Positions 8,274 to 17,591 of a stretch of DNA of 64,000 bases are shown here, in pieces. A program made the translations under genes and the position numbers. Numbering within the stretch: the stretch's first letter is position 1; the number at the start of each line of letters is the position of its first letter. The notes under the pieces are model-generated. The model saw nothing but the letters and a program-made list of their open reading frames with translations. It searched no databases and was not told where the DNA came from. Source of the DNA: Acidobacteriota bacterium (GTDB lineage Bacteria > Acidobacteriota > UBA6911); contig JAAYAM010000100.1 of the NCBI GenBank assembly GCA_012719355.1, positions 1-64,000 on the forward strand. Direction: 5' to 3'.

Positions 8274-8873
8274 ATGAGCGACCATCCGGAATCACCGATC
8301 AATGAAAACTCGGATTCTTTCATACCGGCCGCTTCGCCACTACCTTATCTGCAGTTCGCGTCAATTCTCCTGAAAGGATTGGAAAAGCTGGCCGAGATTC
8401 AGAAGATGACACTTGATACTTATGAAAAATACGCCCGGGAAACCGGAGATGCTGCGGCATCGATAAAACAGATTTTTCCGGTCGCACCCGTACCTTTGTT
8501 CGAGATGGCAGAAGAGGCGATCCGTGCTTTCCTTCAGATGCAGGTGAATATACTGGACCTGATGCTGAACCAGACCAGGGCACAGGTAGAGTCGATAAGG
8601 ACGAACGGAGCGCTTGATTACGAACGCAATATAGCCAGGCTGATGCGTTCGTCGGCCGACTGTCTCCTGGAAATGCAGGAAAAGGCCTTTGGATTCTTCG
8701 TGCAGCAGAATAACACGTTTGCTGCCGAGGCCACCGGTTCCGCAGTTCAGGACGGCACTGATGCAATCATACAGGCGCAGAAGAAATTCTGGGACGTTAC
8801 CTTGAAGCCGTTCAAGGCCTGGCAGGCCGAAGCGTCTCAAGCAATCGAGAACATGATGGCGGCAGGGAGGTAG
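8274..8873 (+). CDS. phasin-like helical protein
   Basis: A 199-residue, cysteine-poor (one Cys), nearly all-helical protein without signal peptide or membrane span. Repeated amphipathic heptads run from about residue 28 to 190, for example QFASILLKGLEKLAEIQKM and KKFWDVTLKPFKAWQAEAS. This size and pattern, with aromatic residues spaced along long helices, resembles phasins (PhaP/phasin_2), which coat polyhydroxyalkanoate granules. No PHA synthase or other granule gene is present here, so the call rests on overall character alone. Ribosome site AGGAAG lies six to seven bases before ATG 8274. The preceding 210 bases (8063-8273) hold no gene and nothing else I can name. Confidence 0.5.
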   Translation: MSDHPESPINENSDSFIPAASPLPYLQFASILLKGLEKLAEIQKMTLDTYEKYARETGDAAASIKQIFPVAPVPLFEMAEEAIRAFLQMQVNILDLMLNQTRAQVESIRTNGALDYERNIARLMRSSADCLLEMQEKAFGFFVQQNNTFAAEATGSAVQDGTDAIIQAQKKFWDVTLKPFKAWQAEASQAIENMMAAGR

Positions 8874-8910
8874 TCCGCCGCCATCAGCCCTGACTGCTGT
8901 TGGTAAAAGG

Positions 8911-11214
8911 CTATGTTACCTTCAGTGTGAGTTTCTGCAGGTCCTGGTCCCGGGAGGAATTCCCGATCATTATCTCGAATTCCCCCGGTTCTACGACATA
9001 CTCGAAATCGATGTTGTGGAATGCCAGGTGTTCCGGCGTGATGTCGAATGGGACGGTCGCCGTCCGGCCCGGTTCCAGAGTGATTCGCTGGAAGCCCTTC
9101 AGTTCCTTCACCGGCCTGGTAACTGAGCTTACCTTATCCCTTATGTACATCTGAATCACTTCATCTCCGATCATTGTTCCGGTGTTGGTGACGTTCACGT
9201 GTACGCTGGTGGTCTGGTTCCTTCGTATGGATGTCCTGGCCAGGCGGGGCTCTCCGAACTGAAAAGTTGTATAGCTAAGACCGAAGCCGAAGGGGAACAG
9301 AGGGCTCACGTCGTCAAAGAGATAACCACGGCGTGCGGCGGGTTTGTGGTTGTAATAGGCCGGGATGTGTCCCGCAGAACGTGGAATCGTTATCGGCAGT
9401 TTGCCGCCGGGACTGCATTTCCCGAAAATCACCTCAGCCACAGCGTCGCCGGTTTCCTGGCCAAGATACCAGCATTCGAAGATCGCCGGGACTTTTGCGA
9501 CCAGGTTGCGGACCGAAAGAGGACGGCCGTTGAACAGGAGTGCGATGACCGGCTTGCCTGTTGCCGCAATCGCATCGACAAGCTCGTCCTGGCGTCCCAC
9601 CATATCGAGCGACGGCCTGTCGCCGAGATGATTGAGAGCCCAGGCCTCTCGCGAGGTCTGTTCATTTCCCCCGATTGCGAGAATAACGGCGTCAGCCCTG
9701 CGCGCAACCTCAACTGCTTCCGCAATGCTCTTGCGGTCTTCTTCCGGATCCGACGGCACAATCTCGTCCTGGTTCCATGCTCCGCCGATCGTGATTTTGC
9801 ATCCTTCGTGATAGAGAACCTCGATGTCGCCGGCGTGCTTCCTTATCCCTTCAAGCACCGTCGAGCAGTGTTTCGGTTTGCCGCTGTATCCACCGAGCAG
9901 TGGACGATCCGCATTCGGCCCAATGACCGCGAGCCTCCGTATTCTCTTCGGATCCAGAGGAGCCACGTCGCCGTTATTCTGCAGCAGCGTGATTGTCTTC
10001 CGTGCGGCCTGGAGCGCCAGATCACGGTGCGCCTGACGTCCTGCTATCTCCTCGGCTGCGTCAGGATCAACATAAGGATCTTCGAAAAGACCTAGTCGGA
10101 ATTTCCATAACAACATCGGAGCCACAAGCTCATCGATCAACGATTCCTTGATGATCCCTTTGCGAACCAGTTCCGTGAGGCTTGGATAGCAGTCGGGGTC
10201 GGGCAGTTCTATGTTGACGCCTGCCTTGACCGCCAGAGTTGCGGCCTGCTTTCCATCTGCTGCCAGGTAGTTGCCGAACAGCTCGGGGCGTTCGTGCAGT
10301 TCCCGTATGGCGAAGTAGTCAGAGACGACGTAGCCTTTGAATTTCCATTCCTTTCGCAATACCTGCCTCAAAAGCCACGTGTTTGCGTGAGAGGGGACGC
10401 CGTCAATTTCGTTGTAGGAAGCCATTACGCTGATGGCGCCTCCCTTTTCTATCGCCTCTTTGAACGGCTGCAGGAATACATCTCTGAGCAGACGCTCCGA
10501 AACGTTGACAGGTGCGCAATTGGTTCCCGATTCCGGCTGGCCGTGTGCGGCAAAGTGCTTCAGGGTTGCAATGACATGCTTGTTGTCACGGAAACTCGCA
10601 TCACCCTGCAATCCCCGCACGGCTGCGACAGCCATACGGGAAACAAGGTACGGATCTTCTCCGAACGTCTCTTCGACCCGGCCCCAGCGCGGATCACGGG
10701 CGACGTCGACGACCGGGCTCAGGGCCTGGTGCGTCCCGCGCGAGCGCGCTTCTTCGGCGGTCATTTCGTACAGCCTCGTGACCAGATCAGGATCGAAAGT
10801 CGCCGCAAGCCCTATCGGCTGCGGAAAGCTCGTGGCATCGGCTTCAGCGAGACCATGCAGGCATTCCTCATGAAATATGACGGGAATGCCCAAGCGGCTG
10901 TTTTCGACGAAAAACTTCTGTATTGCATTGGTCAGTTCGGCCATCTCCCTGGCGTTCCTTCCGCCTGCCGCATCGCCCGGCCGTCCAACCTGGCCGAGGC
11001 CGGCGCGCTGTCTGAACCAGGATCGTGCTTTGGGGGGATCGAAGTTCCCCTGCTCGTCGACAAGCGCAGATGCCTTCTGCTGCCAGACACAGAGCATCTG
11101 TGCAGTCTTCTCTTTCAGCGTCATGCGCGACAACAGGTCGCGCGTTCGCCGCTCAGCCGAGAGTTTGGGGTTGAGATACGCGGGTACCGGACTCTTCCTG
11201 AAGTTGGGCTTCAC
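8911..11214 (-). CDS. glycoside hydrolase family 3 beta-glycosidase, cytoplasmic
   Basis: A three-part GH3 enzyme: a TIM barrel with KHFAAHGQPESG and the nucleophile region GYVVSDYFAI (Asp near residue 299), an alpha/beta sandwich with AVIGPNADRPLLGGYSG and LFNGRPLS, and a C-terminal fibronectin-III-like domain (about 670-767). It is close to bacterial beta-glucosidase/xylosidase BglX types. GTG 11214 is chosen because AAAGGAG stands seven bases ahead of it; in-frame ATGs at 11244, 11241 and 11235 lack that. There is no signal peptide, so it should hydrolyse an imported disaccharide or glycoside. It follows the GPH symporter gene by 29 bases. It is paralogous to the secreted GH3 at 61493-63865. 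Confidence 0.93.
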   Translation of the reverse strand: MKPNFRKSPVPAYLNPKLSAERRTRDLLSRMTLKEKTAQMLCVWQQKASALVDEQGNFDPPKARSWFRQRAGLGQVGRPGDAAGGRNAREMAELTNAIQKFFVENSRLGIPVIFHEECLHGLAEADATSFPQPIGLAATFDPDLVTRLYEMTAEEARSRGTHQALSPVVDVARDPRWGRVEETFGEDPYLVSRMAVAAVRGLQGDASFRDNKHVIATLKHFAAHGQPESGTNCAPVNVSERLLRDVFLQPFKEAIEKGGAISVMASYNEIDGVPSHANTWLLRQVLRKEWKFKGYVVSDYFAIRELHERPELFGNYLAADGKQAATLAVKAGVNIELPDPDCYPSLTELVRKGIIKESLIDELVAPMLLWKFRLGLFEDPYVDPDAAEEIAGRQAHRDLALQAARKTITLLQNNGDVAPLDPKRIRRLAVIGPNADRPLLGGYSGKPKHCSTVLEGIRKHAGDIEVLYHEGCKITIGGAWNQDEIVPSDPEEDRKSIAEAVEVARRADAVILAIGGNEQTSREAWALNHLGDRPSLDMVGRQDELVDAIAATGKPVIALLFNGRPLSVRNLVAKVPAIFECWYLGQETGDAVAEVIFGKCSPGGKLPITIPRSAGHIPAYYNHKPAARRGYLFDDVSPLFPFGFGLSYTTFQFGEPRLARTSIRRNQTTSVHVNVTNTGTMIGDEVIQMYIRDKVSSVTRPVKELKGFQRITLEPGRTATVPFDITPEHLAFHNIDFEYVVEPGEFEIMIGNSSRDQDLQKLTLKVT

Positions 11215-11243
11215 AGCATGTCTCCTTTCGATCATGAGCATCA

Positions 11244-12752
11244 CTACGAATGTGCAGACGGGACTGCCTGTGTCAATTCGGGCTGGAACTTCCTGCGTCT
11301 TTCTGCAAGCTCATCCTGTATTTGGATGTTGAGCTTCTTGTTGATCGTGTAGAAGAGGAGAGCGATCACGATCACCCCATACAACATCGCAGGGTAAATG
11401 CTGATCGTCATCCTGATGCCGAGCAGAGCCTTGGTTGTCTGGACTGCGTTGGCCTGGTAGCCGTACGCCGAAAGGAGCCACGCTGCAATGGCTCCTCCGA
11501 GGCTCAAACCGGCTTTGAGGGCAAACATGATTGTGGCATATATGACTCCCGTAGTGCGCCGCCCGGTCTTCCATTCGGCATAGTCTGCCACATCGGCAAA
11601 CATCGCCCAGAGAAGAGGAATCGTCGGCGCGTACGCCAGGGCACGTATGTATTCCAGGAGGAAGGTCGCTCCAACGGCATCAGCAGGGAGCAGTATAAAG
11701 GCGGCCATGAAGATGCTGGTCAGAGAGAAGCCGGCGAGCACTACCGCTTTTTTCCCGAACCTGATGGAAAGACAGGTAGCGCATACCACCCCGATGAGCG
11801 TCACGAACTGGCTGGACATGTTGAAAAGGCTGAATCCGACCGAAGCAACGTTAGTCTTTTCCGCGTCCACGATCAGGCCGAAAGTATTCAGCAGGCGATG
11901 CCACATCCCGCCGCCGGTTCCGGTCAATCCAACAGCCTGAAGCAGGTCGAACAGCTTTTCCTGGTTCACGTAGTATTGGAAATAGTAAACAACGGTGCCG
12001 CCTCTCATTGCCGCCACAATGAAATGAGCAAGCGTGACTATGGACATGGCGATCCACGGGCCATTGTCAAGCAATCCTTTGAAATCCTCTTTTGCCGAGG
12101 TTTTCTGCTTGGGGTCAGGCTGAATCCGTTCTTTAGTGCTGAGAAATGTGATCAGGAAAAGTATGACGCAGATCACAGCCCACAAACCGATTGTCATCTG
12201 CCATCCTTTTGAGTCATCACCCTGTCCGAACTTCGATACCAGAGGCAGGGTAAAGCCGCCGACCAGGAGCGTGGCGATCATGGCAGAGACAAAGCGGTAG
12301 GATGACAGGCTGGTGCGTTCGTTGATGTTGCCTGTCATCACGCCGGTCATGGCTGAATATGGCGTGTTGTTGATCGAATAGAGCGTCATCAGGAGGGTAT
12401 TGGTGACGCAGGCCCAGACTATCTTACCCGTGGTCGAATAGTCGGGCGTCGTGTAGGCAAGAACCATAACGATGCCCCAAGGAACGGCTGACCACAAGAC
12501 CCAGGGGCGGAATTTGCCCCAGCGTGTGTTTGTGCGGTCGGCGATGACGCCCATCATGGGATCGAAGAATGCGTCCCAGAGGCGTCCCACAAGGAGCAGC
12601 GAACCTGCAACGGCCGCGGCAATTCCCAGCGTGTCGGTATAGAAGTTCAGCTGGAAAATGATCATGGTCTGAAAAACGAAATTCGCGCCTGCGTCGCCCA
12701 GGCTATATCCTATTTTCTCGAGCACCGGCAGTTTCTGAGTCTCTGGATTCAT
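11244..12752 (-). CDS. GPH-family sugar:cation symporter
   Basis: Twelve-helix carrier of the glycoside-pentoside-hexuronide family (MelB/XynB/UidB type). Signs are KIGYSLGDAGANFVFQTMI near the N-terminus, DAFFDPMMGVIADRTNTRWGKFRPW after helix 2 (split here as DPMMGVIADRT and WGKFRPWVLW), and the DYAEWKTGRRTTGVIYA loop in the C-terminal half. It imports a glycoside or oligosaccharide with Na+ or H+. The GH3 gene directly downstream suggests a beta-linked glucoside, xyloside or similar substrate that is cleaved inside the cell. ATG 12752 is preferred over an upstream in-frame ATG at 12791 because AAAGGA precedes it at the proper distance. Confidence 0.9.
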   Translation of the reverse strand: MNPETQKLPVLEKIGYSLGDAGANFVFQTMIIFQLNFYTDTLGIAAAVAGSLLLVGRLWDAFFDPMMGVIADRTNTRWGKFRPWVLWSAVPWGIVMVLAYTTPDYSTTGKIVWACVTNTLLMTLYSINNTPYSAMTGVMTGNINERTSLSSYRFVSAMIATLLVGGFTLPLVSKFGQGDDSKGWQMTIGLWAVICVILFLITFLSTKERIQPDPKQKTSAKEDFKGLLDNGPWIAMSIVTLAHFIVAAMRGGTVVYYFQYYVNQEKLFDLLQAVGLTGTGGGMWHRLLNTFGLIVDAEKTNVASVGFSLFNMSSQFVTLIGVVCATCLSIRFGKKAVVLAGFSLTSIFMAAFILLPADAVGATFLLEYIRALAYAPTIPLLWAMFADVADYAEWKTGRRTTGVIYATIMFALKAGLSLGGAIAAWLLSAYGYQANAVQTTKALLGIRMTISIYPAMLYGVIVIALLFYTINKKLNIQIQDELAERRRKFQPELTQAVPSAHS

Positions 12753-12812
12753 CGGCAAGTCCTTTCTCGCGGAGCCGGACCGGATCAACAAACCTAGCTG
12801 AAATCTGAAGGG

Positions 12813-12828
12813 CTATACTATCACGAAA
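12813..12828 (-). promoter_or_regulatory. possible promoter/operator of the GPH-GH3 operon
   Basis: The minus strand reads TTTCGTGATAGTATAG, about 60 bases before the symporter start. The same TTTCGTGA box followed by TATAG recurs upstream of the other GH3 operon (63917-63934), though at a different spacing. TAGTAT or GTATAG could serve as a -10. This is suggestive only. Confidence 0.28.
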
Positions 12829-12967
12829 CTGTCTGACGAGGAGCAAGCGCGAAGCAGGCTGTCGGCGAGTTGACGAGAGGCGAGGGAGTACGCGGCTGGA
12901 CGGGTCCCGCAGTCGACCTCGATTCACATCGGTCTTCTGCGGGACTCAAAACTCCGGACGGAGAGGA

Positions 12968-14518
12968 TCATGCGAAATCGTGCAGCTTATTCAGAGTGTG
13001 TGGCGTCCTGAGCTTCAGTAACGCCCGTTCCTCGATTTGCCGTATCCGCTCACGAGTGACCTGGAATTTCTCGCCGCATTCCTGCAGCGTGTACTCCCGG
13101 TTGGCTTCATTCAGCCCGTAGCGCATCCGCAGGATTTCCTGCTCGCGTGCAGAGAGCATGCTCAGTGCCGACTGGGTCACTTCGGAAAGGTTCGCGGTCA
13201 TCAGCGGCTCTTCGGGAGAAACCGCCTTTTTGTCTTCGACCAGATCGTTGAGAACTGTGTCCTTGTTGTCCGACATGCTTGCTTCCAGGGAAACGGTTTC
13301 CTGGGCGGCGCTGAGAATCTGCGTCACTTTCGCAACCGGAATCTTCAGTTCTTTCGATATATCTCCGGCCGCAGGCTCATGTCCCAGACGCTTGCGCAAT
13401 TCATTGGCTGCTCTGAGGACTCTGTTAATTGCTTCCGCCATATGCACCGGGACTCTTATGGTGCGTCCCTGGTCGGCGATGGCCCGCGTGATACTCTGCC
13501 GGATCCACCAGGTTGCGTAGGTAGAGAACTTGTTGCCCAGGTGGTAGTTGAATTTGTCGACAGCCCGGATGAGCCCGATATTCCCCTCCTGGACAAGATC
13601 GAGGAAATCCAGACCGTAATGCGAATACTTGCGAGCTATGCTCAGCACAAGCCGCAGATTCGAACGTATCAGCTGATCCTTCGCCTGCAGCATTTCCTTC
13701 TTGTTTTCACTTATGGAGCTGCGGATCTTGCGAAGGCCTTCGAGATCGCTGAGGTAGATCGTCTCCAACTCCTTAAGCCGTGCAGCGGCCTCCCTGGAGC
13801 TCTTCTTACAGGATTTCTCACTCTGGGCAGTCCTGCGGGCCTGTTCCATCAGGCGCAGCGCTTCGTCAATGCTCTCCACGAGCGTGTTTATCTGCCGTTC
13901 ATTGAAATCGATACGTTTCAGAGCGAGAAAGATTCCCTCGCGGCTCAAATCCTTGCCTTCAGCCGCTGCGCGAGACCTGCTTCTGTGCCGTTTGAGTTTC
14001 GCCGCCCTGTACCTCGATTCGAGTCTCCTGATCCTCAGAAGCGCCTTTTCGATGAGTTCGATTCGAATCTGGTTGCGTTTCATTGAAGCGGCATTGCCAT
14101 CATCGCTGTCTCCCGCTTTGAACGGAAAGACCGCCGGTGGCATCTCCGCCGACTGCAGGTCGCTGGCGATTTCCATCAGCGTTGAGGTGGCCACCGGCGT
14201 TGCGGACAGAAGGCGGAGGATGTTGAATTTCGCCGTCTCGATTTTCTGGGCCAAGTGGACCTCTTGTTCTCTGGTAAGCAGAGGAATCCTGCTCATGCTG
14301 CGGTAATACACAAAGAGCGGATCCATGGTGTATGAGGCTGATCCTGTTCCCTCATCACCGGCAGAAGGTCTGCTATCGGCCAACTTTCCAAATCCTTCCG
14401 GCCTTCCGGCAGAAGGCTGCGAAAAGCTGTCATAGCTGTCGTCTGAGTCTTGCTGGTCGTCCAGATCGAACGGGTCGTATTCGATCTCTTCAAGTAGTTC
14501 GTCTCTCAGTTCCATCAT
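12968..14518 (-). CDS. rpoD: RNA polymerase sigma factor, primary type (RpoD/SigA)
   Basis: A 516-residue sigma-70 protein. Region 1.2 begins [25 protein letters not shown] (split: [17 protein letters not shown], about 70-90). A large charged non-conserved insert of about 170 residues follows. Region 2 contains [31 protein letters not shown] and [16 protein letters not shown], the primary-sigma core. Region 3 and region 4 follow, the latter with [13 protein letters not shown]-like text and the [18 protein letters not shown] helix-turn-helix. The N-terminus is acidic and short compared with enterobacterial region 1.1. Whether it is the housekeeping factor or a close paralogue cannot be told from one window. 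ATG 14515 is an equally possible start. A weak CTCC/GGAG hairpin with TTTT follows the gene. Confidence 0.88.
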   Translation of the reverse strand: MMELRDELLEEIEYDPFDLDDQQDSDDSYDSFSQPSAGRPEGFGKLADSRPSAGDEGTGSASYTMDPLFVYYRSMSRIPLLTREQEVHLAQKIETAKFNILRLLSATPVATSTLMEIASDLQSAEMPPAVFPFKAGDSDDGNAASMKRNQIRIELIEKALLRIRRLESRYRAAKLKRHRSRSRAAAEGKDLSREGIFLALKRIDFNERQINTLVESIDEALRLMEQARRTAQSEKSCKKSSREAAARLKELETIYLSDLEGLRKIRSSISENKKEMLQAKDQLIRSNLRLVLSIARKYSHYGLDFLDLVQEGNIGLIRAVDKFNYHLGNKFSTYATWWIRQSITRAIADQGRTIRVPVHMAEAINRVLRAANELRKRLGHEPAAGDISKELKIPVAKVTQILSAAQETVSLEASMSDNKDTVLNDLVEDKKAVSPEEPLMTANLSEVTQSALSMLSAREQEILRMRYGLNEANREYTLQECGEKFQVTRERIRQIEERALLKLRTPHTLNKLHDFA

Positions 14519-14617
14519 GATCTGTAGTTCCCTCGAATGTAAACGCAGGCGCTATTACATCAAAAGGAACGCGACGACGATATTCGGAGAAATACTCCTT
14601 TTGCACTAAGTAGTTAC

Positions 14618-14668
14618 ACCCAAGGAGATGCAGGAATCAGGGTGCAGACCGACACCTTGGGTTCCTGC
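14618..14668. other. interleaved inverted repeats (possible RNA pseudoknot)
   Basis: ACCCAAGG (14618-14625) is complementary to CCTTGGGT (14655-14662). GCAGGAA (14630-14636) is complementary to TTCCTGC (14662-14668). The order A-B-A'-B' cannot form two nested hairpins but would form an H-type pseudoknot in RNA from either strand. It lies between the divergent sigma-factor and mlaE genes, about 100 bases from the former. The remaining 14519-14790 sequence shows no gene. Confidence 0.4.
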
Positions 14669-14790
14669 CCCTGTGGGATGGTGCGGGAGCTTTTCCTCGT
14701 CCGGCGCTGTACTCCGCCCGCTGGTCTGCCCGCAATTCTTGATTGTTTCGACGAAGCTCTTCTGGAAGCAAAAATGCATCTTGTCATCTG

Positions 14791-15555
14791 ATGGAGTCGA
14801 GAGGATTGGTTGGCTTTCTGCGTTGGTTTGGCGAACTGACGTTCTTCGTTCTGAACGTCTTTCGAGCAACCATAACTCCACCGTTTCACTTCGGTGAATT
14901 GCTCCGGCAGATGTACGAGATCGGCGTCCGGTCACTGCCGCTGGTTGTACTGGCGGGAGCTGCCATCGGGGTAGTCCTAAGTCTTCATTCTCGCGATTCG
15001 CTGGTTCGTTTCGGGGCTACTTCACTCGTCCCGGTCCTCATCGTGATGTCGGTGATCAAGGAGACCGGTCCGATCATAACTGCACTGATTGTCAGCGGTC
15101 GCGTGGGAGCGGGAATAGGAGCGGAACTGGGTTCAATGCGGGTGACCGAGCAGATCGATGCTATCGAGGCGAGCGCCGTCGATCCTGTGCGGCTGCTCGC
15201 CGTAACCCGTGTGACCGCGTGCATCCTGATGCTCCCGCTCCTGACGATCTTTGCGAATTTCAGTGCAATAGTCATGGGATGGATCGCCAATACGGTTGTC
15301 GACTACATAAGTTTTACCAGATATATAGATTCGGGTTTTCGAGTGGTGAATTTCAGTGATCTGCTCCCTTCCACCTTCAGAACTGCAGCCTTCGGCGCAA
15401 TTATCGGAGTCATCGGCTGCTTCCAGGGAATGCGGACAAAGGGTGGGACCGAAGGAGTCGGCCGCTCAGCCACCAGTTCGGTAGTTCTCTCTTCTCTGTT
15501 CGTCATCATAGCGGATGTGCTCCTCGTCCGGATCATTCAAATCATCTGGGGTTAG
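14791..15555 (+). CDS. mlaE: MlaE/TrgD1-type ABC transporter permease for lipids
   Basis: Inner-membrane permease of the Mla/MCE phospholipid transporter: five to six hydrophobic helices, with the family core AIGVVLSLHSRDSLVRFGA and RVGAGIGAELGSMRVTEQIDAIEASAVDP, followed by LLAVTRVTACILMLPLL. The length, 254 residues, is normal for MlaE. ATG 14791 has a weak ribosome site; upstream in-frame ATGs begin before the conserved segment without added family sequence. Together with the ATPase and MCE genes that follow at 6- and 11-base spacing it forms one transport complex moving lipids between the inner and outer membranes. Confidence 0.92.
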   Translation: MESRGLVGFLRWFGELTFFVLNVFRATITPPFHFGELLRQMYEIGVRSLPLVVLAGAAIGVVLSLHSRDSLVRFGATSLVPVLIVMSVIKETGPIITALIVSGRVGAGIGAELGSMRVTEQIDAIEASAVDPVRLLAVTRVTACILMLPLLTIFANFSAIVMGWIANTVVDYISFTRYIDSGFRVVNFSDLLPSTFRTAAFGAIIGVIGCFQGMRTKGGTEGVGRSATSSVVLSSLFVIIADVLLVRIIQIIWG

Positions 15556-15561
15556 GAGCCC

Positions 15562-16332
15562 ATGGATAAAACGAGTGCTGTCGAACAGCGGAACGACGAA
15601 AGGAACGCCGTCGAAGTACGTGCGCTGTCCAAATCGTTTGATTCTCAGAAGGTGCTCGACAGGATTGATCTTGACGTGAAGAAGGGGGAAACGGTCGCGG
15701 TTCTGGGGCGAAGTGGCGCAGGGAAAAGTGTACTGCTCAAGCTGCTGATCGGGCTTCAGCGGGCGGATTCCGGTTCGATCAGGATACTGGGGCACGAGAT
15801 GACGGCACTCAGGACCAGTGGCCTAAACCGGGTGAGAAAACGGATGGGATTTTCTTTTCAGTACTCAGCTCTGTTCGATTCTCTTGATGTCGAACGGAAT
15901 GTCGCTTTCCCGCTTGACCACCACACGAAGCTCTCAACCGCTGAAAAGCGTCAGAAAGTCCTGGAACTTCTCAGAACCGTCGGGATGGAGGGGAGCATTG
16001 AAAAGCTTCCCGCCCAGCTGTCGGGCGGAATGCGCAAACGGGTCGGTATTGCCCGTGCCCTGGCGCTCGATCCTGAAGTGATGCTTTTCGATGAACCAAC
16101 AGCCGGGCTCGATCCGATCACCGCGCACGGTATCGACACGCTAATCCGGCGCCTGGGGCAGGAACGCAATATCGCATCGATAGTAGTTACTCATGACCTG
16201 CGCAGCGCAGGCCTGATCTCCGACAGGGTCATGCTCCTGAACGAAGGACGGGTCAGCTTTGAGGGCCCGTTCGAAGAACTCGAGCGCAGCAGTGATCCGT
16301 TCGTACAACAATTTCTGGCTTTGAGCTCTTAA
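15562..16332 (+). CDS. mlaF: ABC transporter ATPase MlaF
   Basis: A complete ATPase: Walker A GRSGAGKSVLLKLLIG (about residues 50-65), Q-loop FQYSALFDSLDVERNVAFPL, signature LSGGMRKRVGIARALALDP, Walker B VMLFDEPTAGLDP, and switch histidine VVTHDL. The SGGM/MRKR form of the signature and the FQ-x-ALFDSL Q-loop are characteristic of MlaF rather than of importers of small solutes. It energises the MlaE permease encoded immediately upstream. ATG 15562. Confidence 0.95.
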   Translation: MDKTSAVEQRNDERNAVEVRALSKSFDSQKVLDRIDLDVKKGETVAVLGRSGAGKSVLLKLLIGLQRADSGSIRILGHEMTALRTSGLNRVRKRMGFSFQYSALFDSLDVERNVAFPLDHHTKLSTAEKRQKVLELLRTVGMEGSIEKLPAQLSGGMRKRVGIARALALDPEVMLFDEPTAGLDPITAHGIDTLIRRLGQERNIASIVVTHDLRSAGLISDRVMLLNEGRVSFEGPFEELERSSDPFVQQFLALSS

Positions 16333-16343
16333 GAGGTTGATAT

Positions 16344-17591
16344 ATGTCTCGCGCAATCGTGGTAGGACTTTTTGTTTTTGGAGCTCTGATAATCCTGATC
16401 GCGGCGGTCTTTCTGATCGGAAGGAAAGAACTGTTGTTTTCGGAGACGTTCGAACTGAGGGCCGAATTCCCGAACGTTGCGGGGCTTGCTCCCGGTTCGG
16501 AAGTGAGGATCGGAGGCTTGAGAAAGGGAACCGTGAAGGAGATCCGGCTTCCCGAATCACCCGGGGAAAACGTCACCGTGGTTCTGTCTGTGGAAAAGGA
16601 TACCCGCAACCTCATTCGCAGGGACTCTGTAGCCGGAATAGCCACTGAAGGCCTGTTAGGCAACAAACATGTGTCGATCTCGTTCGGGTCCTCAGACGCA
16701 GAACCCGTGCAGGACGGCGACACTCTCCGAAGCGTTACCCCGACCGACTACTCCGATCTCATAGACAGAGCCAACAAGGTCATTGAACAAACCGGTGAAG
16801 CCCTCAACGAAGCGAAGACCGCATTGAGAACAGTGAGCCGGATAGGCAGCGATATTGAAAGCGTGGTGGAAAAGATTGACCGCGGGGAAGGAACGATTGG
16901 GGCCCTGGTCAACGACAGGACTCTCTACAACCAGGCGAACCAGATTCTCGCCAATGCAGACAAGACTACCAGGACAATTGATTCCGCCGCTGAGGATCTG
17001 TCGAAGAAAGCTTCTGCCGTCATAGACGATGCGCAGGCGGCAGTCCAGGATATCCGCCGGGCGACTACAGAAGTATCCGCCAACACGGGACCCGTAATCG
17101 AAGAGGCGAGGCAGGGACTCGGTGCCTTCAACGAGAATATGCAGGCCCTGAAGCGCAACTGGTTCTTCAGGGGCTTCTTCCGGGACCGTGGATATTTCAA
17201 TCTCGAGGATTTGACAAGATCCGAAATAGCGGACGTGCCGAAGGATCCCGCACGACGCTTTGTTATCGATGCGGACGATCTGTTCGATGAGCCCGATACC
17301 GCGGAGTTGAAGAAAGAGGATAAGCTGGAAGAGATCGGTCGCCTCATCGAAAGCAGCAATCCGGGACTGGTGGTTGTCACGGCTTACACGGATCCGAAGG
17401 GCGCTGCCGAGGAAAACTTGGACATGACCAGGGCTCAGGCCGGAGTCGTGCGCCGCTTCTTCATAGACAACTTCAGAGTGGATGAAGACGCGATCAGGAC
17501 GAAAGGCTTCGGGGAAAACGCCGCAACACGGGAGGGACGGATCGAGATCCTGATGTATTCAAGTCAGCCGGAGGTCAGGGAGACACAGTAA
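16344..17591 (+). CDS. mlaD: MlaD-type MCE protein with C-terminal OmpA-like domain
   Basis: One N-terminal membrane anchor (VVGLFVFGALIILIAAVFLIG, given here only in part: residues about 5-27). An MCE domain follows (about 33-115: LRAEFPNVAGLAPGSEVRIG, GLLGNKHVSISFGS). A helical/coiled region continues to about residue 300, with repeated Ala/Asp-rich heptads. The last 110 residues look like an OmpA C-terminal peptidoglycan-binding domain: FVIDADDLFDEP, VVTAYTDPKGAAEENLDMTR, IRTKGFGENAATREGRIEI. MlaD normally ends after the MCE and helical part. Here the tail could clamp the periplasmic lipid tunnel to the cell wall. The TD-x-x-G and final R-x-E-I positions of the OmpA motif are kept. Adjacent to mlaE and mlaF. 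Confidence 0.88.
   Translation: MSRAIVVGLFVFGALIILIAAVFLIGRKELLFSETFELRAEFPNVAGLAPGSEVRIGGLRKGTVKEIRLPESPGENVTVVLSVEKDTRNLIRRDSVAGIATEGLLGNKHVSISFGSSDAEPVQDGDTLRSVTPTDYSDLIDRANKVIEQTGEALNEAKTALRTVSRIGSDIESVVEKIDRGEGTIGALVNDRTLYNQANQILANADKTTRTIDSAAEDLSKKASAVIDDAQAAVQDIRRATTEVSANTGPVIEEARQGLGAFNENMQALKRNWFFRGFFRDRGYFNLEDLTRSEIADVPKDPARRFVIDADDLFDEPDTAELKKEDKLEEIGRLIESSNPGLVVVTAYTDPKGAAEENLDMTRAQAGVVRRFFIDNFRVDEDAIRTKGFGENAATREGRIEILMYSSQPEVRETQ

Noticed and set aside
10294-11352. 352-codon plus-strand open frame
   Set aside because: It is opposite the GH3 gene and the end of the symporter gene, with protein text lacking any recognisable motif.
14589-14602. GGAG-AAATA-CTCC-TTTT as a terminator on the plus strand
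   Set aside because: A four-pair stem with no gene ending before it on that strand; likely chance.
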